The notes: generated from the sequence alone by a model not told the origin. Shown: positions 14,623-23,152, numbered from the stretch's first letter. The stretch is 37,269 nucleotides of DNA from Shimia sp. (GCF_022448905.1 NZ_JAKVCW010000026.1:1-37269), one strand, 5' to 3'. Numbers and translations are program-made.

Positions 14623-15644
14623 GAAAGAAGTTCACCACAACCAAAGTCATTAAAGGCCGCACCTATCAGTATTTCCGCAAAGACGGCAAATACACCCGCT
14701 TACCTGACGATCCATCCAGCGAAGAATACGACAAGGCATATTGGCGCTTAATGCGCGGTGGCGACCTAGCCGAACGCAAAACTTCCTGGAACAACCTGAT
14801 CCTGCTCTATAAGAAAAGCCCCCGCTGGATCGATCTCAAGCCTGTCACAAAGCGCGAATACAGCCGCTATCTTGAATATTTGCGTCAGCGCGTCGGCACC
14901 AAGGACACTCTGAAATTTCAGCGCAAGCACGCCATTGCGATCCAACAGGCGAACTCAGACAAACCGCGGACAGCAAATTACACCCTGCAAGTGATTTCCG
15001 TTCTGTTCGAACTCGCCATCGATCTCGGATGGCGCGCCGACAACCCCGCAAAAGGGGTTCGCAAGCTAAAAGAGGGGGAAGGCCACACGCCTTGGCCGGA
15101 ATGGGCCATTGAGGCGTTTAGAGCGCAAGCGACACCAGAGGCCGCCCTGCTCTTTGAACTCGCCCTAGGCACTGGCCAACGTGCGGGCGATCTCATCAAA
15201 ATGAAATGGTCTGACTTTGACGGCAAGGGCATCTTTGTGGCGCAGAATAAAACAGGCACAAAGATATGGGTGCCCTGCACGAATGAGCTTTTGGACATTC
15301 TGAGGCAAACCGAAAAACGCGGGATATTCATCCTCACCAGCCAGACCGGCGCGCCCCTTACATATAGCGGCGCTGCACAACGGCTAACCCGAATTTCAAA
15401 CAAGGCCAAAACCCGCGCCTATTCACTGCATGGCCTGCGATACAGTGCGGCCTCAAAGCTCGCGGAACTCGGGGCTACAGATGCGCAGATCGCAGCGATC
15501 ACTGGCCATAAGGCCCGCAGCATGGTTGCGAAGTACTCCAGTGGCGCAAACCAAAAACGACTCGCAGACGAGGTGGTTCAGCTACGCGAGAACAGAACAC
15601 AAACAGAACATGAAAGTGGGAAACATACTGGGAAACCAAAATGA
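14616..15644 (+). CDS. int: Tyrosine recombinase integrase
   Basis: This 342-residue site-specific recombinase belongs to the element. An N-terminal arm-binding segment (1-55) is followed by a SAM-like core-binding domain (55-150: LILLYKKSPRWIDLKPVTKR). The catalytic domain (about 160-325) contains R189 in GTGQRAGDLIKMKW, K212 in NKTGT, H272 and R275 in LHGLRYSAAS, H298 in TGHKA and the nucleophile Y307 in MVAKYSSG. All six are present, so the enzyme is probably active. The gene ends 38 bases from the tRNA-Thr 3' end, the likely target. It is the last gene of the rightward operon, though integration may also need an independent promoter. Confidence 0.93.
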   Translation: MVRKKFTTTKVIKGRTYQYFRKDGKYTRLPDDPSSEEYDKAYWRLMRGGDLAERKTSWNNLILLYKKSPRWIDLKPVTKREYSRYLEYLRQRVGTKDTLKFQRKHAIAIQQANSDKPRTANYTLQVISVLFELAIDLGWRADNPAKGVRKLKEGEGHTPWPEWAIEAFRAQATPEAALLFELALGTGQRAGDLIKMKWSDFDGKGIFVAQNKTGTKIWVPCTNELLDILRQTEKRGIFILTSQTGAPLTYSGAAQRLTRISNKAKTRAYSLHGLRYSAASKLAELGATDAQIAAITGHKARSMVAKYSSGANQKRLADEVVQLRENRTQTEHESGKHTGKPK

Positions 15645-15682
15645 CACATTCAGCAAATTCACCGCTAAGTCATTGAATTTTA

Positions 15683-15758
15683 TGGTGCCCCCACACGGAC
15701 TCGAACCGCGGACCTACTGATTACAAATCAGTTGCTCTACCAGCTGAGCTATAGGGGC
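15683..15758 (-). tRNA. tRNA-Thr (UGU), probable attachment site
   Basis: The minus strand folds as a 76-base cloverleaf: acceptor GCCCCTA paired with TGGGGGC, D arm GCTC...GAGC, anticodon loop TTTGTAA giving UGU, T arm with GGTTCGAGTCC, discriminator A and an encoded CCA. Its 3' end faces the integrase and remains intact, as expected when an element restores the tRNA on insertion. Confidence 0.95.
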
Positions 15759-15806
15759 ACTGGAGCTTCGTTTAAGGCCTTCGATCAGAACCTGCAAGAG
15801 GCTTTT

Positions 15807-17486
15807 TTAGCGATTTGCGCGGGCCAGCAGTCCAACCGCCACAAGCCCCACCAAAACAATCATGATCGCGCCGGGGCTGGCGTCCGGCAGGTTCTCCAAA
15901 CTGGCCTGCTCGTGCACGCGTGTGGCCAATGTATCAAAGTTAAACGGGCGCAAAAGCATGGTCGCGGGCAGCTCTTTCACGCAATCCACAAAGACCAGAA
16001 GCAGTGCGGAACCAATCGAGGCACGCACCAGCGGCAGGTAAACTTCGCCCAAAACTTGTCCTTTTGTACGCCCCAAAGACCGGGCTGCCATTGGCAAACT
16101 GGGCGCCACGCGCCCCATAGCGCCATCTGCCGCGCCTTGGGCAATGGCAAAGAATCGCACGCAGTAGGCCAGAATCAGAGCAAAGGATGAGCCGGTGAGA
16201 ATCAATCCGGTTGGGGAGCCTGTCATCGTCTCGATCAGATCCGCCAGTTTGTGGTCAAGCGCCGCCAGCGGGATCAGAATGCCCACGCCCAAAACCGCGC
16301 CAGGTGCCGCATAGCCAATTGTGGTGATAGGCAACAGCAAGCGCGGCAGGCTGCGGCCTGACAGGCGTACGCCGTAGACCATCAAAACACCAGCGACCAC
16401 GGTCAGCACCGCAGCAATGCCGCAGACCCGCAACGTATTCCAAAGCGCCTCGTACAAGGCAGGGTCCCGCCATTGCTCCAGACTGCTTGCGGCGTTGTCC
16501 GCAATCACCAGAAACGGCATCACAAACCCGATTAGGAAGGGTAGCAGACAGGTGACGAAGGCCATCCAGCCCCAAACCCCTGTCAACTGCACCGGCTCAG
16601 CCGGGCGGTTGCGGTTGCTCAGGCTAAAAAACTGCACCTTCCGGCGGCTGATTTTTTCCATCGTGACCAGCAGGATCACCAGCATCAGCACCACGCTGGA
16701 AATCTGTGCTGCACCACCTGCGTTGTTGCTTTCCAACCAAACGCTGAAAATCCCGGTGGTCAGGGTCTGCACGGCAAAATAATCCACAGTGCCAAAGTCA
16801 TTCACAGTTTCCATCATCACAATGGCGGTGCCGGCGGCAATCGCCGGGCGGGCCATTGGCAGCCCCACGCGCCAGAACCGCGCAAACGGCCCCGCCCCCA
16901 AAGATCGCGCCACTTCTTCGGAAGCGCCGAACTGCTCCCGGTATGCCGCGCGGGCCAGAATATAGACGTAGGGAAACAAAGCAGCGGACAACACGATGAT
17001 CGCCGCGCCCATGGAACGAATTTCCGGGAACCAATAATCGCGGCTTGTTTGCCACCCAAACAGGTCACGCAAGCCGGTTTGAACCGGTCCCGCGTATTCC
17101 AGAAAATCTACCAGAGCATAGGCGCCGACATAGGCAGGAATGGCCAGCGGCAACAGCAGAGCCCATTGAATCCAGCGCACCCCGGGAAAGCGATAGCGCG
17201 TCACCAGCCAAGCCGTTGTTGCACCCATCGCGGCCGCGAGCACACCAACCGAGACCATCAAAACCAGCGTATTGCGCATGTAGCGTGGCAGTGTGGTGGA
17301 CAGCAAATGCGGCCAGATATTTTCAACCGGATGAAACGCAATCCAAATCACCGCCAGGATCGGCGCAAGCACAACAGTTGCGACAAACAGCGCCCCCAAG
17401 GACCACGGGTCAAAAGACAACCATCTTTTCAACGCCTTGGGCGTTGAGTTTTGTGCGGAGGGCGGTGTTGTCACATGTGATTGCAC
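15807..17486 (-). CDS. Ferric-iron-type ABC transporter permease, two-domain (FbpB-like)
   Basis: The product is a 559-residue inner-membrane protein with about twelve transmembrane segments. It is formed of two permease halves, each with an EAA-type loop: EEVARSLGAGPFARFWRVGL and AARSLGRTKGQVLGEVYLPL. This duplication is typical of FbpB/SfuB permeases for Fe(III). I preferred the GTG at 17486 (VQSHVTTPPS), preceded by AAGGAAT. An ATG at 17588 would run into the start of the divergent gene. The binding protein and ATPase are not adjacent, so they must be encoded elsewhere or the substrate differs. It is the first core gene beyond the tRNA. The iron assignment is by family resemblance. Confidence 0.85.
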   Translation of the reverse strand: MQSHVTTPPSAQNSTPKALKRWLSFDPWSLGALFVATVVLAPILAVIWIAFHPVENIWPHLLSTTLPRYMRNTLVLMVSVGVLAAAMGATTAWLVTRYRFPGVRWIQWALLLPLAIPAYVGAYALVDFLEYAGPVQTGLRDLFGWQTSRDYWFPEIRSMGAAIIVLSAALFPYVYILARAAYREQFGASEEVARSLGAGPFARFWRVGLPMARPAIAAGTAIVMMETVNDFGTVDYFAVQTLTTGIFSVWLESNNAGGAAQISSVVLMLVILLVTMEKISRRKVQFFSLSNRNRPAEPVQLTGVWGWMAFVTCLLPFLIGFVMPFLVIADNAASSLEQWRDPALYEALWNTLRVCGIAAVLTVVAGVLMVYGVRLSGRSLPRLLLPITTIGYAAPGAVLGVGILIPLAALDHKLADLIETMTGSPTGLILTGSSFALILAYCVRFFAIAQGAADGAMGRVAPSLPMAARSLGRTKGQVLGEVYLPLVRASIGSALLLVFVDCVKELPATMLLRPFNFDTLATRVHEQASLENLPDASPGAIMIVLVGLVAVGLLARANR

Positions 17487-17586
17487 AGGGGATTCCTTTA
17501 TCGCGCCCTTGTGTTGCCTGAATCTGGTTTTACTGTCCAGAAACGAGGCTATACTTGTTACAGCACAATCCAACAACGAAAAGAAC

Positions 17587-18462
17587 ATGCAGATTGTACT
17601 TCACGCGGGCGCGCATTTCACAGACGAGGGCAAACTGCTCGGCAGCCTGAGCCAAAACCGGGATCTGCTGGCGCAGAATGGCATCGCTCTGCCGCCCCAA
17701 TCCACCTATCGTCGCCAAATCCGCGACACGCTTGGGCAGATGAACAATGCCACCATGGCAGCCGACTACAAAGGCGCGATCATGGGCGGCATGATTGGGG
17801 ACGCCAAACCGGACCGTATGATCCTGTCCAACGACAACTTCTTTGGTGTGCCCCGCCGCGCAATCCGCGACAATTGCCTGTTTCCGACGGCTGGCGACCG
17901 TTTGCGCGGCGTGTCTTCGTTGTTTTACGGCGAAGATCTGGAGATCTTCATGGCAATCCGCAATCCGGCCACCTTTGTGCCCGCACTTGTCGCCGCCTCG
18001 CCCAACCACCCCATCGAGGAAGTTACCGACAATTGCGATCCACTGGCACTGCGCTGGTCCGAGTTGATCCTGCGCATCCGCGATGCCGTGCCACATATGC
18101 CGGTCACAGTTTGGTGCAACGAAGACACCCCGATCATATGGGAAGAGATCATGCGCGATATGGCAGGGTTGGATCCAGCCACCCCAGTTGCAGGTGGCAC
18201 GGATTTGCTCCGCAGTATCATGAGCGACGAAGGCATGGCGCGGCTGGAAGCCTTCCTGGCAGATCACCCCGGCGTGACCGAAATCCAGAAACGACGCATC
18301 TATGCTGCGTTCTTAGATAAATTCGCCATCGAAGACGAAATCGAAGAAGAGCTCGACTTGCCTGGCTGGACCGTACCCATGGTCGACCACATGACGCAGG
18401 CCTATGACGAAGACGTTTATCGGATCGAGCGCATTCCCGGCGTAACGGTTCTAACGCCATAA
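17587..18462 (+). CDS. Conserved hypothetical protein
   Basis: This 291-residue soluble protein starts MQIVLHAGAHFTDEGKLLGS. The opening strand followed by HAGAHFTD recalls the first strand of sulfotransferase-like folds, but the phosphosulfate-binding loop is not evident. Further conserved-looking stretches are MILSNDNFFGVPRRAI and FMAIRNPATFVPALVAA, and the acidic EIEEELDLPGW near the end. I do not assign an activity. It is divergent from the permease, sharing a gap of about 100 bases. The frame stays open upstream but enters the permease gene, so ATG 17587 is favoured. Confidence 0.7.
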   Translation: MQIVLHAGAHFTDEGKLLGSLSQNRDLLAQNGIALPPQSTYRRQIRDTLGQMNNATMAADYKGAIMGGMIGDAKPDRMILSNDNFFGVPRRAIRDNCLFPTAGDRLRGVSSLFYGEDLEIFMAIRNPATFVPALVAASPNHPIEEVTDNCDPLALRWSELILRIRDAVPHMPVTVWCNEDTPIIWEEIMRDMAGLDPATPVAGGTDLLRSIMSDEGMARLEAFLADHPGVTEIQKRRIYAAFLDKFAIEDEIEEELDLPGWTVPMVDHMTQAYDEDVYRIERIPGVTVLTP

Positions 18463-18473
18463 GGCGTACCCAA

Positions 18474-19265
18474 CTATCGGAATTGTAGGTTTACCGCCGC
18501 GTAGAGCTGAAACTGAGGCTGGCCGTTGCCACGACTGGCCAAGGACCATTGCGGCTCCACAAAAATATTAGCTGTAGTTGAACCGAACTGTTGAACTTTT
18601 CCCAACCGCAACCCGAAGGGCACATTGTAGTTGTCGGTGGTAAAATCATAGTTCCAGATTGGCGCGCCACCGGTGTACCAGCCTTTGCCCAGTTGGTAGA
18701 ACCAAAATGGCTGAAACGCCCCGACCTCAGGCCGCTTGCGGCCAGCTGGCGTACTGCCAACACCAGTCCGGTAAATCAACAGGTAGCCATATTGGAACTG
18801 AGGTGAGGTGCCGTTGAAGTAGACATTGGCGAGGCCAAGCTGCCATTGATCTGCACCGAGCCGATCGTCAGAGGCCGTGGGAGCAACCACTTGAGGCCCA
18901 ATGCCGAAGCTGATGCCGGGACGGGTGTCAAACTGATAGGCCATAAAGACATCCACATCGCCAATGCCGCTGACCGTTGTATTGCCCGCCCCAATAGGCA
19001 GCGAATTGTAAGGCAATGAGGCACGCATAAGCCAATTGGTGTCCCCAATTTTGAGTGGCTGCGCATAGCGTAAGACCGTTTGAAACCCGTCGGTATCACT
19101 GGGCAAGCCACTAAAATCATTCAAGTAGTACCCTTGAATATTAAAGGCGCGCACATTTGCCAGCGGATTGTTTGCGTCAGCCGCATCGTCCGCTGTAACA
19201 AAAGAAGGCACGAGCCCCAAAAGAAGTGTCACCGCAAAGCGGCAAGCTCGTTTCAAATAGCCCAT
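18474..19265 (-). CDS. Outer-membrane beta-barrel protein (MetA-pathway/transporter-like)
   Basis: This 263-residue protein starts at 19265 (MGYLKRACRFAVTLLLGLVP), preceded by AAGGAT; an ATG at 19283 covers that ribosome site and is less likely. Residues 1-26 form a signal peptide ending near VTADDA. The rest alternates short amphipathic strands with turns (GIGDVDVFMAYQFDTRPG, GIGPQVVAPTASDDRLG, WQLGLANVYFNGTSPQFQYG), as in the phenol-degradation MetA-like family of barrel proteins. It closes with a strand (LYAAVNLQFR). Function may be uptake of hydrophobic or small organic compounds. It stands alone, between the end of the conserved hypothetical gene and the gapR terminator. Confidence 0.75.
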   Translation of the reverse strand: MGYLKRACRFAVTLLLGLVPSFVTADDAADANNPLANVRAFNIQGYYLNDFSGLPSDTDGFQTVLRYAQPLKIGDTNWLMRASLPYNSLPIGAGNTTVSGIGDVDVFMAYQFDTRPGISFGIGPQVVAPTASDDRLGADQWQLGLANVYFNGTSPQFQYGYLLIYRTGVGSTPAGRKRPEVGAFQPFWFYQLGKGWYTGGAPIWNYDFTTDNYNVPFGLRLGKVQQFGSTTANIFVEPQWSLASRGNGQPQFQLYAAVNLQFR

Positions 19266-19368
19266 GACAAAATCCTTAAACACGCAACAGGGACGCGGCC
19301 GCCAAAAACGCAGCGCCCAACGCAGTCAGGGTATCTCATCCAAGGTGTCGGTCAATGCGGCACTTGCC

Positions 19369-19400
19369 AAAAAACAAAAAGGCCCTCCAATGGAGAGCCT
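19369..19400 (-). terminator. Rho-independent terminator of gapR
   Basis: On the minus strand AGGCTCTCC, loop ATT and GGAGGGCCT form a nine-pair stem (one wobble), followed by TTTTTGTTTTTT. It lies 27 bases past the gapR stop. Confidence 0.85.
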
Positions 19401-19426
19401 CTTGAGAGTCGCTTTCGTGATGAACC

Positions 19427-19690
19427 TTATGCCATGCCCAACGCTGACTTATACATGTCAATCACCGCTTCCTGCTCGGCCACATCATTGGGGTCCTGCT
19501 TGCGCTCGCGGATTATTGTGCGGATTGCCTTCACGTCAAAGCCGCGGCCTTTCATCTCTGCAAAGACCTCTTTGATCTGCTCAGCCACTTCGGCTTTCTC
19601 AAGTTCCAAACGCTCGACGCGCTCGATGAACTGTTTCAGTTCCTGACCGGTGACGCCGTATTGCGCGTCCGAAGATGTGCCTTCGCTCAT
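19427..19690 (-). CDS. gapR: GapR-family nucleoid protein (DUF2312)
   Basis: This 87-residue protein starts at 19690 (MSEGTSSDAQYGVTGQEL), with GAGGT correctly placed; the ATG at 19702 overlaps that site. The family core is plain: LKQFIERVERLELEKAEVAE, QIKEVFAEMKGRGFDVKAIR, TIIRERKQDPNDVAEQEAVI and DMYKSALGMA. In Caulobacter GapR clamps overtwisted DNA, stimulates topoisomerases and is needed for replication. The long helix-rich N-terminal half is the coiled coil of the tetramer, and the basic residues of FDVKAIRTIIRERKQ face DNA. It is a single-gene unit with its own terminator. The family call is firm. Confidence 0.9.
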   Translation of the reverse strand: MSEGTSSDAQYGVTGQELKQFIERVERLELEKAEVAEQIKEVFAEMKGRGFDVKAIRTIIRERKQDPNDVAEQEAVIDMYKSALGMA

Positions 19691-19913
19691 GTCTGACCTC
19701 ATTTTGTGCCGATTATGCGCGCCGCGCGGGCGCCAAGATTAACGCAGCTATAGACCGCAAACCGCGCTGCCATGCAAGGCCCGCTTCGCCATTTCCCGTG
19801 ATCTGTGCCAAATGCCGCGTGTCCCCCGTCTTGCGCGTGTGCCAACAATCCGGTAGCTGCCCTGTCCAGACAGGGTGCGCCCCCAAATGCGCCCGCAAAA
19901 GAGGACGTCTGCG

Positions 19914-20129
19914 ATGCAATGGATGATCTGGGCTGGAGCCCTTATGTCGGTGATTGGCCTGCTGGGCCTGCTGCTCTCCATCGTGAAAGTCGCCAAAGCC
20001 CGCAAGGCTGGCCTGTCAGACGAAGAGCTGCGCGCAGCGGTTCAGAAGGTCGTGCCGCTGAACCTCGGCGCGCTGTTCCTGTCTGTGATTGGCCTGATGG
20101 TGGTGATGGTCGGGATTTCCCTGTCCTAA
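19914..20129 (+). CDS. Small inner-membrane protein, two transmembrane helices
   Basis: This 71-residue protein starts at 19914 after GAGGAC. Residues 3-22 (WMIWAGALMSVIGLLGLLLS) and 49-70 (NLGALFLSVIGLMVVMVGIS) are membrane helices. Between them lies a basic/acidic loop (VAKARKAGLSDEELRAAVQK). The helix-loop-helix design with a Glu-rich loop is common among small alphaproteobacterial membrane proteins of unknown role. It is flanked by divergent gapR and the convergent FadB-like gene, so it is probably monocistronic. Confidence 0.7.
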   Translation: MQWMIWAGALMSVIGLLGLLLSIVKVAKARKAGLSDEELRAAVQKVVPLNLGALFLSVIGLMVVMVGISLS

Positions 20130-20147
20130 GTGTCCTGCCCCTAAGCC

Positions 20148-22217
20148 TCAGCCATTGAGCGCCCCAAAACCGCGCCCGTTTTTGATAAGCGTGTCAAACA
20201 GCGGCTCCGGTTTCCAGAAGGCATCCCCCGGCTCTGCCAACTTGCGCACGTGGTTGCGTAGATCGATCAACCCGTGATCGTCCGCCGCCTGCATTGGGCC
20301 GCCCAGCCAGCGCGGGAAGCCAAAGCCGTGGATCATGGCCACATCAATGTCTGACGGTTTGGAAGCGACACCTATACGCAATAGTCGTGCCCCGGCGTTG
20401 GCCATCGCCGCGAGGCAGGTCTTTTCAATGTCCACATCACGCACGCCCACATTGCTGACCGGTTTGGGGTCTTCTTCGATCACCGCGCGCACGATGTTCC
20501 GCGTGTCCGCATCTGCCGCACCAAACGGGTGCTCTTGCGAATACTGATACCACCCCCGCTGCGCCCCACGCCCTTCGCGGCCCATACGATACAGCACCGT
20601 GCTGATCCCCGCCTGAGCCGTGCGCAGCCCCGGCGCATTCAGCCCCAGAGCATCGGCAATTTGAAACGGCCCCAGCGAGAAGCCCCAGCTGTGCATGACC
20701 CGGTCAATCTCGTAAGGGTCCGCGCCAATGCGCAGCAAATCCTCCGCCGCGCGGATGCAGGCCCCCATCACGTTTTGACCAATCAAACCGTTGTAGGTCT
20801 TGGCCCGCAGCGGCAGGAACCCCATAGCGCTCAGCATGGCAAACAGCGTCGCAACCGCCTCAGGCCCCGTGCTTTTGCCCACTGCGACCTCCACTCCGGA
20901 GGTGCGCAGATGCAGGTTTGGCACATAAAGGCCAACCACATCCTGCGGGCTGCCCGTGGCCTGCGCCACCGGTCCGATCTGCGCCGCATCATCATGCACC
21001 GCAATCACCGCGCCGTCTTTGACAATCCCGTCCAGCTGCGCCGCAATCTGGCGCGAAATCTCACGCCCCTGACCGATGGCTTCAATCACCAAATCGGCCC
21101 GCGCCAAAGCCACCAGATCCGCTTCGGCACGCAAACGCGCCAACATCTCGCGCGACGCGACATCTTCGATGCGGCCACTGGTCACCATGCGCTGCAATGC
21201 CGCCTCGATCCGCCGTTGCGCCAGCTCCAACGCCGCAGGCACCTGCGCGGTCAACACCACCGACAAGCCATGCTGCAAAGCCGCCAGCGCCAAATCCGCG
21301 CCCACACGATCCGCGCCGACCACAACGCCGAGTATTTTCACTGGACGGGGGTCGGCCTGATGCATCTCCGGCAAACGTGTCGCCCGCCGCTCCGCCAGCG
21401 CCACATGGCGCAGGGCCCGGCTCTGATCGGAGGTCACCAATTCTTCAAACCGCTCGCGCTCAAACTCCAGACCAACCTCAAACGGCAGCAAAGGCGCAGC
21501 TTTCACGCACTCCAAAATGGCCAAAGCGGCATCCTGCCCCCGCGGGTCGATGCGCTTTTCCCATTTGCTCACGCCCGCCTGGAACGCCTGGAAATCGGCA
21601 ATCCCACCGGTGGCATCCGCCGTTGGCCGTGCGGGTTTGTATTTGGCAATACAGTTGAGCGCAAAAAGCACAGTGGCCTCGCGCAGATCACCTTCAACAA
21701 TCTCGTCCACCATACCCGCCACCTCAGCGGAGGTGATCGGCATCATCACACCGGACAACAGGATATTGAGCGCTGTATCCGCCCCCAACAGGCGTGGCGC
21801 ACGTTGCGTACCCCCTGCCCCGGGCATTACGCCAAGCGCGACTTCGGGCATGGCGACCTGCGTGCTGCTTAGGGCCACACGGTAATGGCAGGCCCAGGCC
21901 AGCTCCAGCCCACCGCCCATCACCGCGCCCGACAAGCCAGCAACCACCGGCTTGCCCGCGGTCTCAACCGCAGCACACAGCTCTGCCAGATTGGGATGCG
22001 CAATTGGTTTGCCAAGTTCAGAATAATCGCGCCCGGCGGAAAACTCCGCGCCACTGCCCAGAAGCGCAATCGCGCCCACCATCTTGTCCGCAAGCGCGGT
22101 CTGCAAAGCGTCATACACCGCCGCACGCAATTCTGCGGTCAGCGCATTGGTGGGCGGATGGTTCATCGACAGGACCGCAACCCCGCCTTCGACCGCATAA
22201 TCTAGCAACTGCGTCAT
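20148..22217 (-). CDS. FadB/FadJ-like enoyl-CoA hydratase / 3-hydroxyacyl-CoA dehydrogenase
   Basis: This 689-residue cytosolic bifunctional beta-oxidation enzyme has a crotonase part (1-200): NHPPTNALTAELR, GAEFSAGRD, the oxyanion loop GAVMGGGLELAW with E105, and MPEVALGVMPGAGGTQRAPR with E125. Both catalytic glutamates are present. The dehydrogenase part (295-470) starts with KILGVVVGADRVGADLALAA, which departs from the usual GxGxxG loop because Asp and Arg replace the second glycine region. The C-terminal helical part (480-689) has YNGLIGQNVMGACIRAAEDL and GFSLGPFQIADALGLN, and a second copy near HGFGFPRWLGGPMQAAD. No thiolase gene is adjacent, so the partner lies elsewhere. Hydratase activity is likely; dehydrogenase activity is less certain. 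Confidence 0.88.
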   Translation of the reverse strand: MTQLLDYAVEGGVAVLSMNHPPTNALTAELRAAVYDALQTALADKMVGAIALLGSGAEFSAGRDYSELGKPIAHPNLAELCAAVETAGKPVVAGLSGAVMGGGLELAWACHYRVALSSTQVAMPEVALGVMPGAGGTQRAPRLLGADTALNILLSGVMMPITSAEVAGMVDEIVEGDLREATVLFALNCIAKYKPARPTADATGGIADFQAFQAGVSKWEKRIDPRGQDAALAILECVKAAPLLPFEVGLEFERERFEELVTSDQSRALRHVALAERRATRLPEMHQADPRPVKILGVVVGADRVGADLALAALQHGLSVVLTAQVPAALELAQRRIEAALQRMVTSGRIEDVASREMLARLRAEADLVALARADLVIEAIGQGREISRQIAAQLDGIVKDGAVIAVHDDAAQIGPVAQATGSPQDVVGLYVPNLHLRTSGVEVAVGKSTGPEAVATLFAMLSAMGFLPLRAKTYNGLIGQNVMGACIRAAEDLLRIGADPYEIDRVMHSWGFSLGPFQIADALGLNAPGLRTAQAGISTVLYRMGREGRGAQRGWYQYSQEHPFGAADADTRNIVRAVIEEDPKPVSNVGVRDVDIEKTCLAAMANAGARLLRIGVASKPSDIDVAMIHGFGFPRWLGGPMQAADDHGLIDLRNHVRKLAEPGDAFWKPEPLFDTLIKNGRGFGALNG

Positions 22218-22297
22218 GCCTCAAAACCCTGACAAACTTCGGCGCAAGCCTTTGTGTTTTCAGAGTTTAGCCGCACAAAGCCGCCGCGCAAGCCCAG

Positions 22298-22306
22298 TTA
22301 TCCACA
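22298..22306 (+). promoter_or_regulatory. Perfect DnaA-box sequence (isolated)
   Basis: TTATCCACA occurs once in the gap between the FadB-like gene and the next small gene. A single nine-base match is weak evidence for function; I see no cluster around it. Confidence 0.3.
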
Positions 22307-22358
22307 GGGCTGCACAGGTCGGCACATCTGTCACACTGCGTCAGGCCAATGACCAGCG

Positions 22359-22574
22359 TTACACCGGCATATTGTCAAAACTGTCTTCGATCTCCTGATC
22401 CAGCAGATCAAGATCCAACCGGCGCAGACGCGCGGGCACACGACCACCACTTTGCTCGATGTTCATCAAAGTGCGGTGCAACTGCTGATGCAGCTCATAG
22501 CGGTCCATATCGTCCGCCTTGTGAATTTTGGTTTCCAGCGCTTCCGCGCGGTTCAATAGATGTTCGACAGTCAT
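22359..22574 (-). CDS. Small conserved-looking hypothetical protein (71 residues)
   Basis: The start at 22574 (MTVEHLLNRAEALETKIHKA) is favoured over 22589. The product is helical and charged, with a likely helical hairpin (LHQQLHRTLMNIEQSGGRVP) and an acidic end (LDQEIEDSFDNMP). There are no cysteines, signal or membrane segments. It lies 50 bases upstream of the end of the preceding DksA/TraR-type gene, on the same strand, and could share a transcript with it. No function is assigned. Confidence 0.6.
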   Translation of the reverse strand: MTVEHLLNRAEALETKIHKADDMDRYELHQQLHRTLMNIEQSGGRVPARLRRLDLDLLDQEIEDSFDNMPV

Positions 22575-22624
22575 GTAACGTCCTCCCAAACGTATTTCTC
22601 AAAACCTAAAAATGGCAGAGTGCT

Positions 22625-22945
22625 TTAACCAGCGGCACAATCACTGCATAGCGGGGCGTCCGGCACCACCTTAAGGCGAGCATCGGAAATTTCCTCTCCA
22701 CACTTTACACAGAAACCATACGCGCCCTCACGCAAACGTTCCAAGGCAGCCTGAATTCGGCGGATTTCCTCTTGGCCACTGGTGCCAAGCCCTTCAAGCA
22801 CCTCGTCACCCTCATGCTCAACCGCCGCTTCATCCCAATCTTTAGAGTGCGGCGCGTCCAGCTCAGCCTCGATCGCGTGCAGCCGTTTATCCAGCTCTGA
22901 CAAGCGTTTAAGCAGGGCAGCTTTGTATGTGCTGTGATCTGTCAT
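22625..22945 (-). CDS. DksA/TraR-type C4 zinc-finger protein
   Basis: This 106-residue protein starts at 22945 (MTDHSTYKAALLKRLSELDK); the frame continues far upstream only as antisense of the neighbouring MBL gene. An N-terminal coiled coil (5-72) contains DEAAVEHEGDEVLEGLG near its middle, and a zinc finger follows (C79-VK-C82 ... C100-SD-C103: GAYGFCVKCGEEISDARLKV). The layout matches short DksA/TraR-like proteins that insert into the RNA polymerase secondary channel. The usual DksA tip residues (DxxDxA) are not obvious; DEAAVEHEGDE occupies that area, so the regulatory output may differ from the stringent response. Family call good, role inferred. Confidence 0.85.
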   Translation of the reverse strand: MTDHSTYKAALLKRLSELDKRLHAIEAELDAPHSKDWDEAAVEHEGDEVLEGLGTSGQEEIRRIQAALERLREGAYGFCVKCGEEISDARLKVVPDAPLCSDCAAG

Positions 22946-23119
22946 CGTCGTCTCCATTGCCGGGGCCACCGCGCAAGGGCACGGCTTCAAAACCCGCACG
23001 CACCTTGACAGCCACCCCAAATCTGCGCCTTGATTCACATCAATAGCTGCCCAAAAACACGCCGCACTGCGCATGTTTTTAGCACATATCACGCCCATCT
23101 TGAAACACATGCAATCTTT

Positions 23120-23127
23120 CATATATG
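23120..23127. promoter_or_regulatory. Palindromic CATATATG upstream of the persulfide operon
   Basis: An eight-base AT-rich palindrome lies 25 bases before the start of the MBL gene, within an AT-rich stretch in otherwise GC-rich DNA. ArsR-type sulfide sensors such as BigR use AT-rich dyads at this position. No such regulator gene is nearby, so this is only a candidate. Confidence 0.3.
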
Positions 23128-23152
23128 TTTGCCACCAAATAGAGGAATCGCC

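Larger units (their letters stand above)
1..15685. mobile_element. Integrated phage-like element beside tRNA-Thr, left end not in window
   Basis: Seen: a tyrosine integrase (14616-15644) ends 38 bases from the 3' end of a tRNA-Thr gene. It is preceded by a Xis-like gene, a rightward recombination/modification operon, a divergent repressor and a leftward replication operon. Known: tyrosine integrases of phages and islands commonly recombine at tRNA 3' ends. Inferred: the right junction lies in or at the tRNA 3' end near 15683. I found no second copy of the tRNA 3' sequence (key part GGACTCGAACC) further left, so the other junction is probably outside the window and positions 1-4384 would be cargo. 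No terminase, portal, capsid or tail gene is visible. A defective prophage, a phage satellite, or a full prophage with structural genes beyond the left edge all remain possible. Confidence 0.75.

Noticed and set aside
1..15682. Second copy of the tRNA-Thr 3' end marking the left attachment site
   Set aside because: I scanned by eye for GGACTCGAACC and flanking sequence and found no match, so no left junction is annotated.
20529..21872. Plus-strand open frame of over 400 codons
   Set aside because: Arg/His/Gln-rich composition and full overlap with the FadB-like gene show it to be an antisense shadow.
22298..22306. Chromosomal replication origin based on the DnaA-box match
   Set aside because: A single box with no cluster, no AT-rich unwinding stretch and no origin-linked genes beside it.
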